Below are positions 1 to 7,632 of a stretch of DNA of 62,602 nt, piece after piece. A program made the translations under genes and the position numbers. Numbering within the stretch: position 1 is the stretch's first letter; the number at the start of each line of letters is the position of its first letter. The DNA lies in the NCBI GenBank assembly GCA_035760665.1, contig DASTSN010000115.1:1-62602 (forward strand), in the 5' to 3' direction. Below the pieces are notes generated by a model, which worked only from the letters and a program-made list of their open reading frames with translations, was not told the DNA's origin and made no database searches. The stretch is from DASTSN01 sp035760665. Lineage in GTDB: Bacteria; Bacteroidota; Bacteroidia; Chitinophagales; Chitinophagaceae.

Positions 1-90
1 GTAATTGGCGAAGGCAGGAATAACTTTTTGATCGAATACAATGAAGTGCAGGAAGGGTTGACGGATGAAGAGCATATGAGGCTGTTGTAA
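1..90 (+). CDS. C-terminal end of an unidentified protein (partial)
   Basis: An open frame runs from the window edge to a TAA at 88-90 and encodes the last 29 residues of a protein ending in EEHMRLL. The piece is too short to assign to a family. The start lies outside the window. Confidence 0.5.
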   Translation, partial: VIGEGRNNFLIEYNEVQEGLTDEEHMRLL

Positions 91-210
91 TTCTGTTTGC
101 AAAGAGGGTACTCAATTACCTCCACCTAAGCATAATATCAAAATTCGGTAGCATTACGATTGTTTTGAATCTATTAAATAATTAACTTGCTCATACACTA
201 ACTTACTGAT

Positions 211-1932
211 ATGAGCTTGTCAAAATTCACTGCCGTTATTTTATTTTCCCTCTTTCTTATTGGTTATCTGTCTTGCAAAAAGACTGATGCTATTCAAGAT
301 AAGAGCACTACACCCTCTGACCGTTTCTTCGCCGTTAATGACCATGCTCCAAAGGAAATTAAAACAATTGCCGAAGCCTTGAAAAGACAAAATGATAACC
401 ATAATTTTCTTTTGTCTGTAACTAAAATTTCTGGTTACCCTAAATGGGATGAGGCGAGGATTATAAATCCTGAAGGAGTAAAGATTTCGGGAAAAGGAAG
501 TGCGCAATCAGGGGGTACAATTGTCTATATTCCTTTTGCCAGAGATTCTGATAATTATGTAAATTCAATTTTGGCAGTTAAGTTGAATCCGGAAGATACC
601 ATTTACCGGATGCTTCATGATAATAAATACAGACTGTTTGGATTCGATACTGCGGACCATCGAAAGTGGAATGCAAGAGATATCTTTCACTTATTTACTT
701 CTTTCGACTATTCTGTGTTTGGACACACTCGTTTCCGAATCAAGGATGGGAGAATATTCGGAAGAGACAGTTCAGGTTTCGTAGCTGAACTTATAACAAA
801 ATCTGTTAAACAGGCAAAGAGTTTACTTGTTCAGCCTATAACTGCTTGTGAGGACTACGTTGTTTGCGGCACCTGCAATACTGCCAGGACAACAGTGGCT
901 CCTTGTTGTAATCCATCAACTTATTCGGTTTGTACTACCTATTGGATTGATATTGGAGGAGGTAGTGGTGGTGACGGAGGTTGGACAGGAACCGGAGACG
1001 GAACAGGTGGAGGCGGCGGCGGAGGATGGTATGATGGAGGGGGAGACCCTTGTCCTGGCGTAGTAAGATTGCAGAAGGATGCAAAGGTTGCCCCAATTGA
1101 TGATTGTGGAAGTGGATGGGAGCCTGAGCCGGTGCCAATTGAAGACGAGCCATATGATCCTTATGCGGCGGATAATGTAATTATTGACACCTCAATAACC
1201 AATAATTTTCCCTGTATAAAAAAAATTGTTGATTCACTAACTCAATATTCAAACATCAACGCCCTTGCCCAAGTAGCCTTAAGTACTATTTTCGGAGTGA
1301 ATGAGAAGATACATCTAAAATTTACAGTCAATCCTTCATGGGGAAAAAACGATGATGACGGTGATACAAAACCAGACAGTGCCTATGTCGCAGGAAGTGA
1401 TTTTTACGCGACGATCCGTTTAAATCCCTGGGTATTGAATAATTCAACGCAGGAATATATTGCAGCAACAATTATTCACGAAGCCGTTCATGCATATATT
1501 GATTTTAAGAGTTATCAGTACCTTACAGGAGTCATTGATTCTACAGCTTTTAAAACGCTTTTTCCCTTGTATTGGCCACCTAAAGTTTTATATCGGGCTA
1601 ATAATCTTTATTATTATTCTCTGGGGAATCTTCCGCAGCACCAGGCAATGGCCGCGAATCTTATTGCAATCATGACCGATCCTTTAAAAGCATTATATCC
1701 AAATCCGGGTATACCTGTTGCATTAAGGGACTCCATATATAATGGAATATCATGGGGAGGATTGCAGGAAACCAACGTTTATAAGGCAAGAAGCGACACA
1801 TTTTCTATCAAAGCGATCAATACCATGGCACGAGATACAGCAGTTCATGCTCCCTTTACTTTAGCCGGGTACTCGACACCTGTGTATACTTATGATGCTC
1901 ACAATCTAAACATGCAAAAAGGATGTCATTGA
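211..1932 (+). CDS. Lipoprotein with glycine-rich linker and HExxH zincin-like domain
   Basis: The protein has 573 residues. The N-terminus is a lipoprotein signal peptide: a hydrophobic stretch followed by the lipobox YLSC with the Cys near residue 22, so the product is probably anchored in the envelope. A first domain of about 190 residues is followed by a Cys-rich patch (six Cys within about 30 residues) and a Gly/Trp/Asp-rich linker near residues 248-280. The C-terminal part holds HEAVH at about residues 423-427 inside a hydrophobic helix, the signature of a zinc metallopeptidase-like fold. I see no recognised peptidase family and could not identify the third metal ligand. It overlaps the next gene by 10 bases, so the two are probably co-translated. 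Metalloprotease activity is an inference from the motif alone. Confidence 0.75.
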   Translation: MSLSKFTAVILFSLFLIGYLSCKKTDAIQDKSTTPSDRFFAVNDHAPKEIKTIAEALKRQNDNHNFLLSVTKISGYPKWDEARIINPEGVKISGKGSAQSGGTIVYIPFARDSDNYVNSILAVKLNPEDTIYRMLHDNKYRLFGFDTADHRKWNARDIFHLFTSFDYSVFGHTRFRIKDGRIFGRDSSGFVAELITKSVKQAKSLLVQPITACEDYVVCGTCNTARTTVAPCCNPSTYSVCTTYWIDIGGGSGGDGGWTGTGDGTGGGGGGGWYDGGGDPCPGVVRLQKDAKVAPIDDCGSGWEPEPVPIEDEPYDPYAADNVIIDTSITNNFPCIKKIVDSLTQYSNINALAQVALSTIFGVNEKIHLKFTVNPSWGKNDDDGDTKPDSAYVAGSDFYATIRLNPWVLNNSTQEYIAATIIHEAVHAYIDFKSYQYLTGVIDSTAFKTLFPLYWPPKVLYRANNLYYYSLGNLPQHQAMAANLIAIMTDPLKALYPNPGIPVALRDSIYNGISWGGLQETNVYKARSDTFSIKAINTMARDTAVHAPFTLAGYSTPVYTYDAHNLNMQKGCH

Positions 1933-2396
1933 GAAAAATCGTCTTATACAGTATTCTATCCTGTGCCATGGTTCAAAGCAAGGCACAGGATAGTTGCAGC
2001 AAACCATTGCTGGCGCTTAAAGAGATCATTAAGAAGAACATTCCGTTTGAAGGCGATGCCTATGTCAACCAGCACTCTGAATATTATATTATCGATATTA
2101 AATTAACTTCTGGCAGAGACTCTGTTGTGAATATTGGTTATTTTCAAAAAAATCATTCGTCTCATTTGCATTACATTGATTCGGTTATCAGAAAAATAAC
2201 GGAAACCTGGAAACCTGAAAAATGTAATTATGACCGGATTCTGGTTCCTGTTTTTCTTTTGTTCTCGTCTGCCGATGAGCTATATGATTATCCAATTGAG
2301 TTTACCCTAAAAAACAGCCGTGACAATGCCGGTAAGAGGGTTTATCTCTCAGATACTATTATAATTAACATATTGTCAGGAGTGAAAAAGAAATAA
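1923..2396 (+). CDS. Secreted hypothetical protein
   Basis: The product has 157 residues with a cleavable signal peptide (hydrophobic core, then SKAQ before DSC, the AQ ending typical of Bacteroidota signal peptides). The mature part has no recognised domain. Its ATG lies 10 bases inside the preceding lipoprotein gene in another frame, which implies translational coupling and a functional link with that HExxH lipoprotein. No other clue to function is visible. Confidence 0.7.
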   Translation: MSLRKIVLYSILSCAMVQSKAQDSCSKPLLALKEIIKKNIPFEGDAYVNQHSEYYIIDIKLTSGRDSVVNIGYFQKNHSSHLHYIDSVIRKITETWKPEKCNYDRILVPVFLLFSSADELYDYPIEFTLKNSRDNAGKRVYLSDTIIINILSGVKKK

Positions 2397-2525
2397 CTTC
2401 GGAAGGGTTAAATCAGATTATGAATTAGGTTAGCATATTTAATGCAAACTTAAAGTCTGGCTCGTAAGAACCATAATGGATTCCAGAGTTGGCATCGCGT
2501 CTTCCATAAAGTTCCTCAGCAATTT

Positions 2526-3035
2526 TTAATCAATGCCGAAAGTAAATACGGTAGCGAAACCCTCCACTCCCGGTTGCTGGCCCATTCCCATCATCGAAAA
2601 ACCATATTCACCTTTTGGTAAGGCTTTGTCAATGACCAGTTCCCAATAGCCGGAGCGGATCTTTTTCAGGCTGAATGTATATTTTTCGCTGCCTGTATTT
2701 TTATTCTTACCAAATGAAAAACCGCCCCCGCTTTTCATGAGATAGATCTTTCTTGCTCCCTGGTCAAGGTCGAGCTTATACAAAGTAATCATAGTGGAAG
2801 GGTCGCCGGAAAACCCGCTGATCATATTGGGATCCATCCCGTTTTCCCGCATCACTGAATCTGTTTTTGAATTGGAAGCGGATGAATTTCCTGAGGAGAA
2901 AATGAAAGAAATATTCTTGCCACTGCTGAATCGGACGGACGAAGTTTTTCCTTCAATCGAGTAACTGTATTCGGCTCCTTTTATCATACTCACCTTGGTT
3001 GACCGTCTTTGCCGAATTCTTTTCGAGTCGCACAA
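2526..3035 (-). CDS. Probable 5'-truncated secreted protein of unknown function
   Basis: The open frame gives 169 residues. From about residue 17 (a Met-Ile-Lys-Gly-Ala-Glu segment) it reads like the mature part of a secreted Bacteroidota protein: Ser/Gly-rich, beta-strand-like, ending VFTFGID. The first 16 residues (MCDSKRIRQRRS...) do not look like a signal peptide, and none is found upstream in any nearby frame. The expected leader therefore seems to be missing, and the gene is probably a fragment abutting the island. Downstream on the same strand, 2425-2529 is open for 34 codons (motif ELYGRRDANSGIHYG) without a start, possibly a second remnant. Confidence 0.5.
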   Translation of the reverse strand: MCDSKRIRQRRSTKVSMIKGAEYSYSIEGKTSSVRFSSGKNISFIFSSGNSSASNSKTDSVMRENGMDPNMISGFSGDPSTMITLYKLDLDQGARKIYLMKSGGGFSFGKNKNTGSEKYTFSLKKIRSGYWELVIDKALPKGEYGFSMMGMGQQPGVEGFATVFTFGID

Positions 3036-3315
3036 GTGAAATCAAAAATGACAATCGTTGACAAAGAAAGGTTGAACACCAGCCGCTAACATTGGTATTG
3101 CCAATAGTGGGGCTTGACATTGGAGCAATAAGCAGTGGTAATTTTGCTTTGCTGCGCTTCGGGCTCGACGAATAAAGCCCAGCTTGGTTCTTAATATTTA
3201 ACTTTATCAAAAAGCCAGGCATCAGTTCCGGACGGACGGATTACTAATTCCCCATCATCGGCAATACCCGAACGTTCTATGCCATTTTTCGTGACACCCT
3301 AAAATTACTAAGATT
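3036..3315. other. Intergenic stretch at the left border of the restriction island
   Basis: About 280 bases lie between the truncated minus-strand gene and the methylase promoter. The open frames here are short and give Ser/Leu-rich translations without start or domain signals. I see no RNA gene and no clear repeat. It is probably a junction of decayed sequence. Confidence 0.4.
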
Positions 3316-3347
3316 TTTGGCATTCGGGGACAAAGGCTTTATATTTG
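3316..3347 (+). promoter_or_regulatory. Bacteroidota-type promoter of the DNA methylase gene
   Basis: TTTG at 3316-3319, a 20-base spacer and TATATTTG at 3340-3347 match the Bacteroidota sigma-A consensus (TTTG, about 19-20 bases, TAnnTTTG). The -7 element covers the upstream TTG codon at 3345, which supports the ATG at 3366 as the real start with a very short leader. Confidence 0.6.
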
Positions 3348-3365
3348 TACAAACAGGACATTATT

Positions 3366-4265
3366 ATGGAGATAAGAACAGATTTATTTTTAGGTGACAG
3401 CAAAACAATGCTCAAAAAACTTCCTGACAACTCCGTTGACCTCATTGTAACATCTCCCCCATATGCCGACCAAAGGAAGGGAACCTATGGCGGTATTCAC
3501 CCTGATAAGTATGTTGAATGGTTTCTCCCAATTACAAAAGAACTTCTCCGGGTTTTAAAGCCGACTGGAACTTTCATATTAAACATAAAGGAGAAAGTTG
3601 TTGAAGGCGAACGAAGTGTTTATGTAATGGAATTAATTCTTGAAATGCGTAAGCAAGGCTGGTTATGGACAGAGGAGTTTATTTGGCACAAAAAGAATTG
3701 TTATCCTGGTAAATGGCCTAATCGTTTTCGTGACGCATGGGAAAGACTTCTGCAATTCAATAAAGACAAGAAGTTTAATATGTACCAAGAGGAAGTAATG
3801 GTTCCAATGGGTGATTGGGCAAAATCAAGGTTGAAAAATCTTAGCAACACAGATAAAATAAGGGACAACTCAAAAGTAGGTAGCGGTTTTGGTAAGAACA
3901 TTTCAAACTGGCTGACAAGAGATAAAGCTTTTCCTACAAATGTTCTCCATTTAGCAACAGAGTGCAGTAACAAGAATCATAGTGCTGCTTTCCCAGAAGA
4001 ACTTCCCGAGTGGTTTGTGAAGCTGTTTACTAAAGAGAATGATACCGTACTTGACCCTTTCATGGGTTCGGGAACAACAATTTTAGTTGCCAACAGAATG
4101 AATAATGATGTTTTTTATTATGGCGTTCCCCTGCCTTTGCCAACACACAAAGCTATGCACAGGCGGGTCGGGCTATTCGCTACAAGTCCGGCACAAAACC
4201 AACGCACAAAAACCTTCACCGGGCTTTTCGCTTCTATCCCTAACGCAGCTAGGCAAGCTGCATAA
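3366..4265 (+). CDS. DNA modification methylase (N4-cytosine/N6-adenine, beta-class order), C-terminus replaced
   Basis: This protein is an S-adenosylmethionine-dependent DNA methyltransferase. Catalytic motif IV TSPPY lies near residue 29 and the AdoMet-binding motif DPFMGSGTT near residue 228. The order IV then I marks the beta-class, and SPPY is usual for N4-cytosine enzymes. The frame is open from a TTG at 3345, but that codon lies within the promoter -7 element, so the ATG at 3366 is preferred. After ANRMNND, about 12 residues beyond motif I, similarity to methylases stops: the last 45 or so residues (VPLPLPTHKAMHRR...) read as translated non-coding repeat. The usual helix and GIE segment are missing, so activity is doubtful. 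The gene is followed by an HNH nuclease gene and is presumably the modification half of a restriction-modification system. Confidence 0.8.
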   Translation: MEIRTDLFLGDSKTMLKKLPDNSVDLIVTSPPYADQRKGTYGGIHPDKYVEWFLPITKELLRVLKPTGTFILNIKEKVVEGERSVYVMELILEMRKQGWLWTEEFIWHKKNCYPGKWPNRFRDAWERLLQFNKDKKFNMYQEEVMVPMGDWAKSRLKNLSNTDKIRDNSKVGSGFGKNISNWLTRDKAFPTNVLHLATECSNKNHSAAFPEELPEWFVKLFTKENDTVLDPFMGSGTTILVANRMNNDVFYYGVPLPLPTHKAMHRRVGLFATSPAQNQRTKTFTGLFASIPNAARQAA

Positions 4266-4270
4266 TATCA
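4125..4270. repeat. Repeat-like non-coding segment fused to the methylase 3' end
   Basis: This stretch does not read like methylase sequence. It holds a 13-base near-direct repeat, CGGGCTATTCGCT at 4169-4181 and CGGGCTTTTCGCT at 4220-4232, and ends in CTATCCCTAACGC. From memory, similar segments recur between genes in other Bacteroidota genomes, but I cannot verify that here. It sits exactly where the methylase loses similarity, so it probably marks a recombination junction. Confidence 0.4.
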
Positions 4271-4285
4271 GCAAATGATTTTCTT

Positions 4286-5215
4286 ATGAGCTACGAAGGT
4301 AAAATGCTTCAAGACTTAAAAATGCCAACCCGAAAAGAGGTGGAGGAAGCATTGTTGATTACCCTGTTTAATCATAATGGAACTATTAAAGAATTTGCTA
4401 CTGGAGAGGATATAGTAAACGAAATTGCTAATCGTTTTGTATTAAATGAGAGTCAAAGAAGTACAGTCTTAGAAAGAATTTATCGGAAAGAAAATAGAAT
4501 TGTAAAAACACCTCTTTGGCATCGGCTGCTTTATCGTGCCGCAGATGCATTAGCCAAAGAAAAATTAGTTTCAAGACCAACTTCAACAATGCTTCTTACG
4601 AATAAAAAAGAATGGATGTTAACTGAAAATGGATTTGATAAAGCATTGAAGCTTTTAAAAATTCCTCAAACGGAAAAAGAATTTCTCTCAACAAAATCTT
4701 ATGAGGTTCAAAAAATTGTAAAGAAATTAATTGAAACTTCAAGACCAGAAAATTATAATCCATTCGATAAAGAAAAAAAGATAACCAAGATTTCAAGGGA
4801 AACTGTAATGCGGACAAGGGGATTTCGCCAAGCAGTTATTGAGGCTTATGATTACAAATGTGCTTTTTGTGGATTAAAAATAAATTCTTTAAAAGATAGG
4901 AGTTGGGAAGTTGAAGCAGCCCATATTGTTCCTCATAATGAGAAAGGAAGAGATGACGTTTTAAACGGGCTATCATTATGTCATTTACATCATTGGGCTT
5001 TTGATGCTGGTTGGTTTGCTTTAGAAGATAATTTTACCATTCAAGTTTCCTCCAAAATAAATTCATTACATACTGATTTTGGCAGAATGGGAGATTATGA
5101 TTTCATCAGAATATTCGCTAATAAAAAATCCAAAATGTTTCTCCCAAAAAGAAAAGAAATTTATCCACATCAAAAAGCAATCAGTTGGCATCGTGAAAAT
5201 AAATTTCATCATTAA
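4286..5215 (+). CDS. HNH endonuclease with N-terminal winged-helix-like domain (restriction enzyme candidate)
   Basis: The protein has 309 residues. Residues about 1-110 look like a winged-helix Mrr_N-type DNA-binding region (predicted helices followed by LTENGFDKALKLL). The C-terminal part is an HNH nuclease: YKCAFCGL gives the first CxxC half of the structural zinc site, followed by EAAHIVPH with the catalytic His, GLSLCHLHHWAFD, and a final beta region. This HNH_2-like arrangement is common in restriction endonucleases coded beside methylases. It starts 20 bases after the methylase frame and is followed by a 62-residue ORF. Base composition is clearly AT-richer than the chromosomal genes to the right, consistent with transfer. 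Restriction activity and target are inferred. Confidence 0.8.
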   Translation: MSYEGKMLQDLKMPTRKEVEEALLITLFNHNGTIKEFATGEDIVNEIANRFVLNESQRSTVLERIYRKENRIVKTPLWHRLLYRAADALAKEKLVSRPTSTMLLTNKKEWMLTENGFDKALKLLKIPQTEKEFLSTKSYEVQKIVKKLIETSRPENYNPFDKEKKITKISRETVMRTRGFRQAVIEAYDYKCAFCGLKINSLKDRSWEVEAAHIVPHNEKGRDDVLNGLSLCHLHHWAFDAGWFALEDNFTIQVSSKINSLHTDFGRMGDYDFIRIFANKKSKMFLPKRKEIYPHQKAISWHRENKFHH

Positions 5216-5227
5216 ACCAATTTAATA

Positions 5228-5416
5228 ATGCGAAGCAAAATTATTTATTCACTGAATGAAGAAGATATTCAAACCGTAGCTCATCAAGAATTAGAGAGAA
5301 ATTTATCTTCTGAGGAAATTGAAAAAATAAAAGGCTTAATTGCAGAGAAAATAAACTGGTATGATGTAATTTCCGAAGCAATCAATGAAAAAATCAACAC
5401 AGTTTCTTTTAGCTGA
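5228..5416 (+). CDS. Small protein of the restriction island
   Basis: The product has 62 residues, acidic and helical in appearance (repeated Glu-Glu-Ile and Ile-Ala-Glu-Lys). It starts 12 bases after the HNH gene and has the same AT-rich composition. I recognise no domain. Tight linkage suggests co-expression with the nuclease. Its coding status rests on the ATG, spacing and codon pattern only. Confidence 0.5.
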   Translation: MRSKIIYSLNEEDIQTVAHQELERNLSSEEIEKIKGLIAEKINWYDVISEAINEKINTVSFS

Positions 5417-5548
5417 GTTTTATGTCGAATAGCGAACAAAACGTACAAGAGTGCGACGCAACAGAAGTTGATAGTAGTAATATAGTCGGGTAAATAAAAA
5501 TCTAAAATCGGAACCTTTCACCAAAAAAGAATTGCCGGACTAAATGAC

Positions 5549-6205
5549 TTGAAGCTTCGGAAAGTTTTGGGAAAGAAAAATCCCTATCTCTTCAAAGCAA
5601 AATATATTCTGACTGCACAGGATATTATAAAGAGCTTGACCGATGCATTTATTTCATCACAGGAAGAAACAATTTTCGGTGATTGGCTTGAAGGACTTGC
5701 AATTTTTATCAACGGCAAAGTATATGACGGCCGTAAATCAGGTATTCCCGGCATTGACTTAGAGTTCGACAAAAACGGTGTTCGCTATATTGTAACAATA
5801 AAATCTGGTCCAAATTGGGGTAACAGTTCACAGATTGGTAAAATGAGAGCAGATTTTAAGACTGCTCAAAAGACGCTTCGTACAAGTAATTCACAACTCA
5901 ACATAACGGCCGTAAACGGTTGTTGCTACGGCAGAGACAATAATTCAGACAAAGGCGACTACTTCAAATACTGTGGTCAAAAGTTTTGGGAGTTTGTTTC
6001 AGGTGACACAGACCTTTATACAAAAATCATAGAACCGTTAGGACATCAAGCTAAAGAGCGGAACGACGACTTCATTCAATCATATTCGCAAATGATAAAC
6101 AAATTCACCAAAGAATTTACGGACAGTTTTTGCATGGACAACGGTTCGATAGATTGGGACAAACTTGTACGCTTTAATTCAACGACCATAGCTCCGAAAA
6201 AATAA
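5549..6205 (+). CDS. PmeII-family type II restriction endonuclease, 5'-truncated
   Basis: The translation resembles the PmeII-type restriction endonuclease family: NPYLFKAKYILTAQ, then EETIFGDWLEG, then DLEF followed by TIKSGPNWGNSSQ (a PD-(D/E)xK-like core with the Asp and the Lys of IKSG), and NGCCYGRDN further on. The only in-frame start is a TTG at 5549. The frame is open from 5498, and the codons between (TFHQKRIAGLND) also look like family sequence, so the true N-terminus lay further upstream and is lost behind the stop at 5495. A 23-codon ATG frame at 5422-5493 precedes it in another frame. The gene is probably a fragment or poorly expressed. A PmeII-type enzyme needs a cognate methylase, plausibly the damaged one at 3366. 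Confidence 0.75.
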   Translation: MKLRKVLGKKNPYLFKAKYILTAQDIIKSLTDAFISSQEETIFGDWLEGLAIFINGKVYDGRKSGIPGIDLEFDKNGVRYIVTIKSGPNWGNSSQIGKMRADFKTAQKTLRTSNSQLNITAVNGCCYGRDNNSDKGDYFKYCGQKFWEFVSGDTDLYTKIIEPLGHQAKERNDDFIQSYSQMINKFTKEFTDSFCMDNGSIDWDKLVRFNSTTIAPKK

Positions 6206-6492
6206 AACGGTGTGCAACAAAAGGTTTGGCAAAATACGGGCAGACGTAAACCGTGTTTCAACTTTCAGTAATTCTGTTGGACTGCATATCCTGCTTGACG
6301 AATAACATTCAGCTTTAGTTGTTAACTTCAACAACATATTTTCAAATGGGCAATTGTACCGGGCTGGATGACCAATGAATATCCCGCCCTTCGCCAAACC
6401 GCAAAACGTTTTTCCTGTCAGCATAAACAGATATCCAATAGTTAGCATAACAACAAACCAACGTATCTCAATCCAATGAATCGGTTACATTG
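6206..6492. other. Intergenic stretch at the right border of the island
   Basis: About 290 bases without a convincing gene. A long inverted repeat is visible: GGTTTGGC near 6220 and GCCAAACC near 6393, with further partial pairing nearby. It could be a degenerate recombination-site-like structure or chance. No core sites could be assigned. Confidence 0.3.
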
Positions 6493-6534
6493 GGAAAAAG
6501 AAAAAGCCTCGTAGTGTTGCTCACTACAAGGCTT
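6493..6534 (-). terminator. Rho-independent terminator of the tRNA-Leu transcript
   Basis: A 14-bp stem with one mismatch (AAAGCCTCGTAGTG at 6502-6515 against 6521-6534, 5-base loop) is followed on the minus strand by a T-rich run. It lies just downstream of the minus-strand tRNA. Confidence 0.75.
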
Positions 6535-6551
6535 TGCCTTTTTTGGGTAAG

Positions 6552-6633
6552 TGCCCAGGACTGGATTCGAACCAGCACACCTCGCGGCGCCGCCACCTGA
6601 AGACGGTGCGTCTACCAATTTCGCCACCTGGGC
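6552..6633 (-). tRNA. tRNA-Leu(CAG)
   Basis: On the minus strand the sequence folds as a class II tRNA. The acceptor stem pairs GCCCAGG (6627-6633) with CCTGGGC (6553-6559). The D-loop is present, the anticodon stem CCGTC/GGCGG carries loop TTCAGGT with anticodon CAG, there is a short variable arm, and the T-loop is GGTTCGAATCC. The discriminator is A at 6552. CCA is not encoded, so the CCA-adding enzyme (11324-12796) must add it. It is probably transcribed with or just after the EamA gene. The restriction island lies on its 3' side, the classic side for island integration. Confidence 0.95.
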
Positions 6634-6660
6634 TTTGGGGCGGCAAATATAGTTGATTAA

Positions 6661-7596
6661 TCAATTTGTTTCCAAATTTTTACCTGTTTGCCAACCAATT
6701 AATAGTACACCCAGGATCACCAGTAGCGTCCCGGCTACCTGGGCAGCAAAAATTTTTTCTCCCAGCACCAGGTTGGCTTGTATAATGGTAGATACCGGCC
6801 CGATGCCGGAAATAATAGCAACATTGTTTGACCCGATTTTTTTCATGCCCACAGATAATAAAAAACTGGGTATCACGGTGGCAATGATGGCCAGCGCCAG
6901 TCCGTACCAGATATAGCTGACAGAGCCGGTCAGGCTTTGATAATTGCCGGCCACTGCAAAATGCAGAAAAATACCGCCCGTGGCAGCCAGCATGGCATAT
7001 GCTGTAAACCGGGTAGCACCCACCTGCGGAATGACCCGGCCACTGCCGGCTATGTAAACCGAGTACGTAACGGCGCACAGAAAAATAAGCAGGCTTCCGG
7101 TATAAAAACGGGCATTGCCGGTTTCAATATGCAGTTCGCCAGCATAAGCAACTGCAATGCCTGCATAGGTCAGCAACAGGGCAAGCTGCTGCATGCGGGT
7201 CAGCTTTTGCTTAAACACAAAGGCATTGATCAGTACCGCAAAAGTGGGATACAGGAACAGGATCAACCGTTCAAGCCCTGCCGATACGTACTGCAGCCCG
7301 ATAAAATCAAACAAACTGCTGAGGTAATACCCAAACAAGCCCAGCGTGATCACCAGCAGCCATTGACGGCGGGTAAAGCGCTCATGCTTGTTATGCCTGC
7401 TGCCCAGCCAGGCTGCAGCGATATAAAACGGAAGGGAAAAAACCATTCGCAGGGTGAGCAGGGTGAGGGCATCCACCTTTGTATGGCCAAAAGCCAGTTT
7501 GACAATAATGGCCTTTGTGGAAAATAAGATGGCGCCGCCCAGTGTAATGAGAAAACCGGTTACGGACAGGCTGTTTTTTTGCGACGTGTTTGGCAA
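6661..7596 (-). CDS. DMT/EamA-family transporter
   Basis: The protein has 311 residues with about ten hydrophobic segments in two repeated halves, the architecture of EamA-type drug/metabolite exporters of the inner membrane. Conserved features include the opening GAILFSTKAIIVK helix, the LRM segment after it and LILFLYPTFAVLINAF. Substrate cannot be read from the sequence; members export amino acids, nucleosides or drugs. It lies 36 bases after dapD on the same strand and ends about 27 bases before tRNA-Leu, so the three may share transcription. Alternative DMT assignments are possible, but the family call is firm. Confidence 0.85.
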   Translation of the reverse strand: MPNTSQKNSLSVTGFLITLGGAILFSTKAIIVKLAFGHTKVDALTLLTLRMVFSLPFYIAAAWLGSRHNKHERFTRRQWLLVITLGLFGYYLSSLFDFIGLQYVSAGLERLILFLYPTFAVLINAFVFKQKLTRMQQLALLLTYAGIAVAYAGELHIETGNARFYTGSLLIFLCAVTYSVYIAGSGRVIPQVGATRFTAYAMLAATGGIFLHFAVAGNYQSLTGSVSYIWYGLALAIIATVIPSFLLSVGMKKIGSNNVAIISGIGPVSTIIQANLVLGEKIFAAQVAGTLLVILGVLLIGWQTGKNLETN

Positions 7597-7632
7597 AACA
7601 ATAACGGTTCAGGTACTGTGCAGGGCAATGGG

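Noticed and set aside
2425..2529. 34-codon minus-strand open frame without start (motif ELYGRRDANSGIHYG)
   Set aside because: Possible remnant, but too short to list as a gene; mentioned with the 2526 gene instead.
4125..4270. Integron attC site
   Set aside because: The TAACGC end is suggestive, but no pair of core sites with the expected spacing could be assigned and no integrase is present.
6442..6627. 61-residue minus-strand ORF (MAKLVDAPSSGG...)
   Set aside because: It is the reading-through of the tRNA-Leu gene, a known false ORF pattern.
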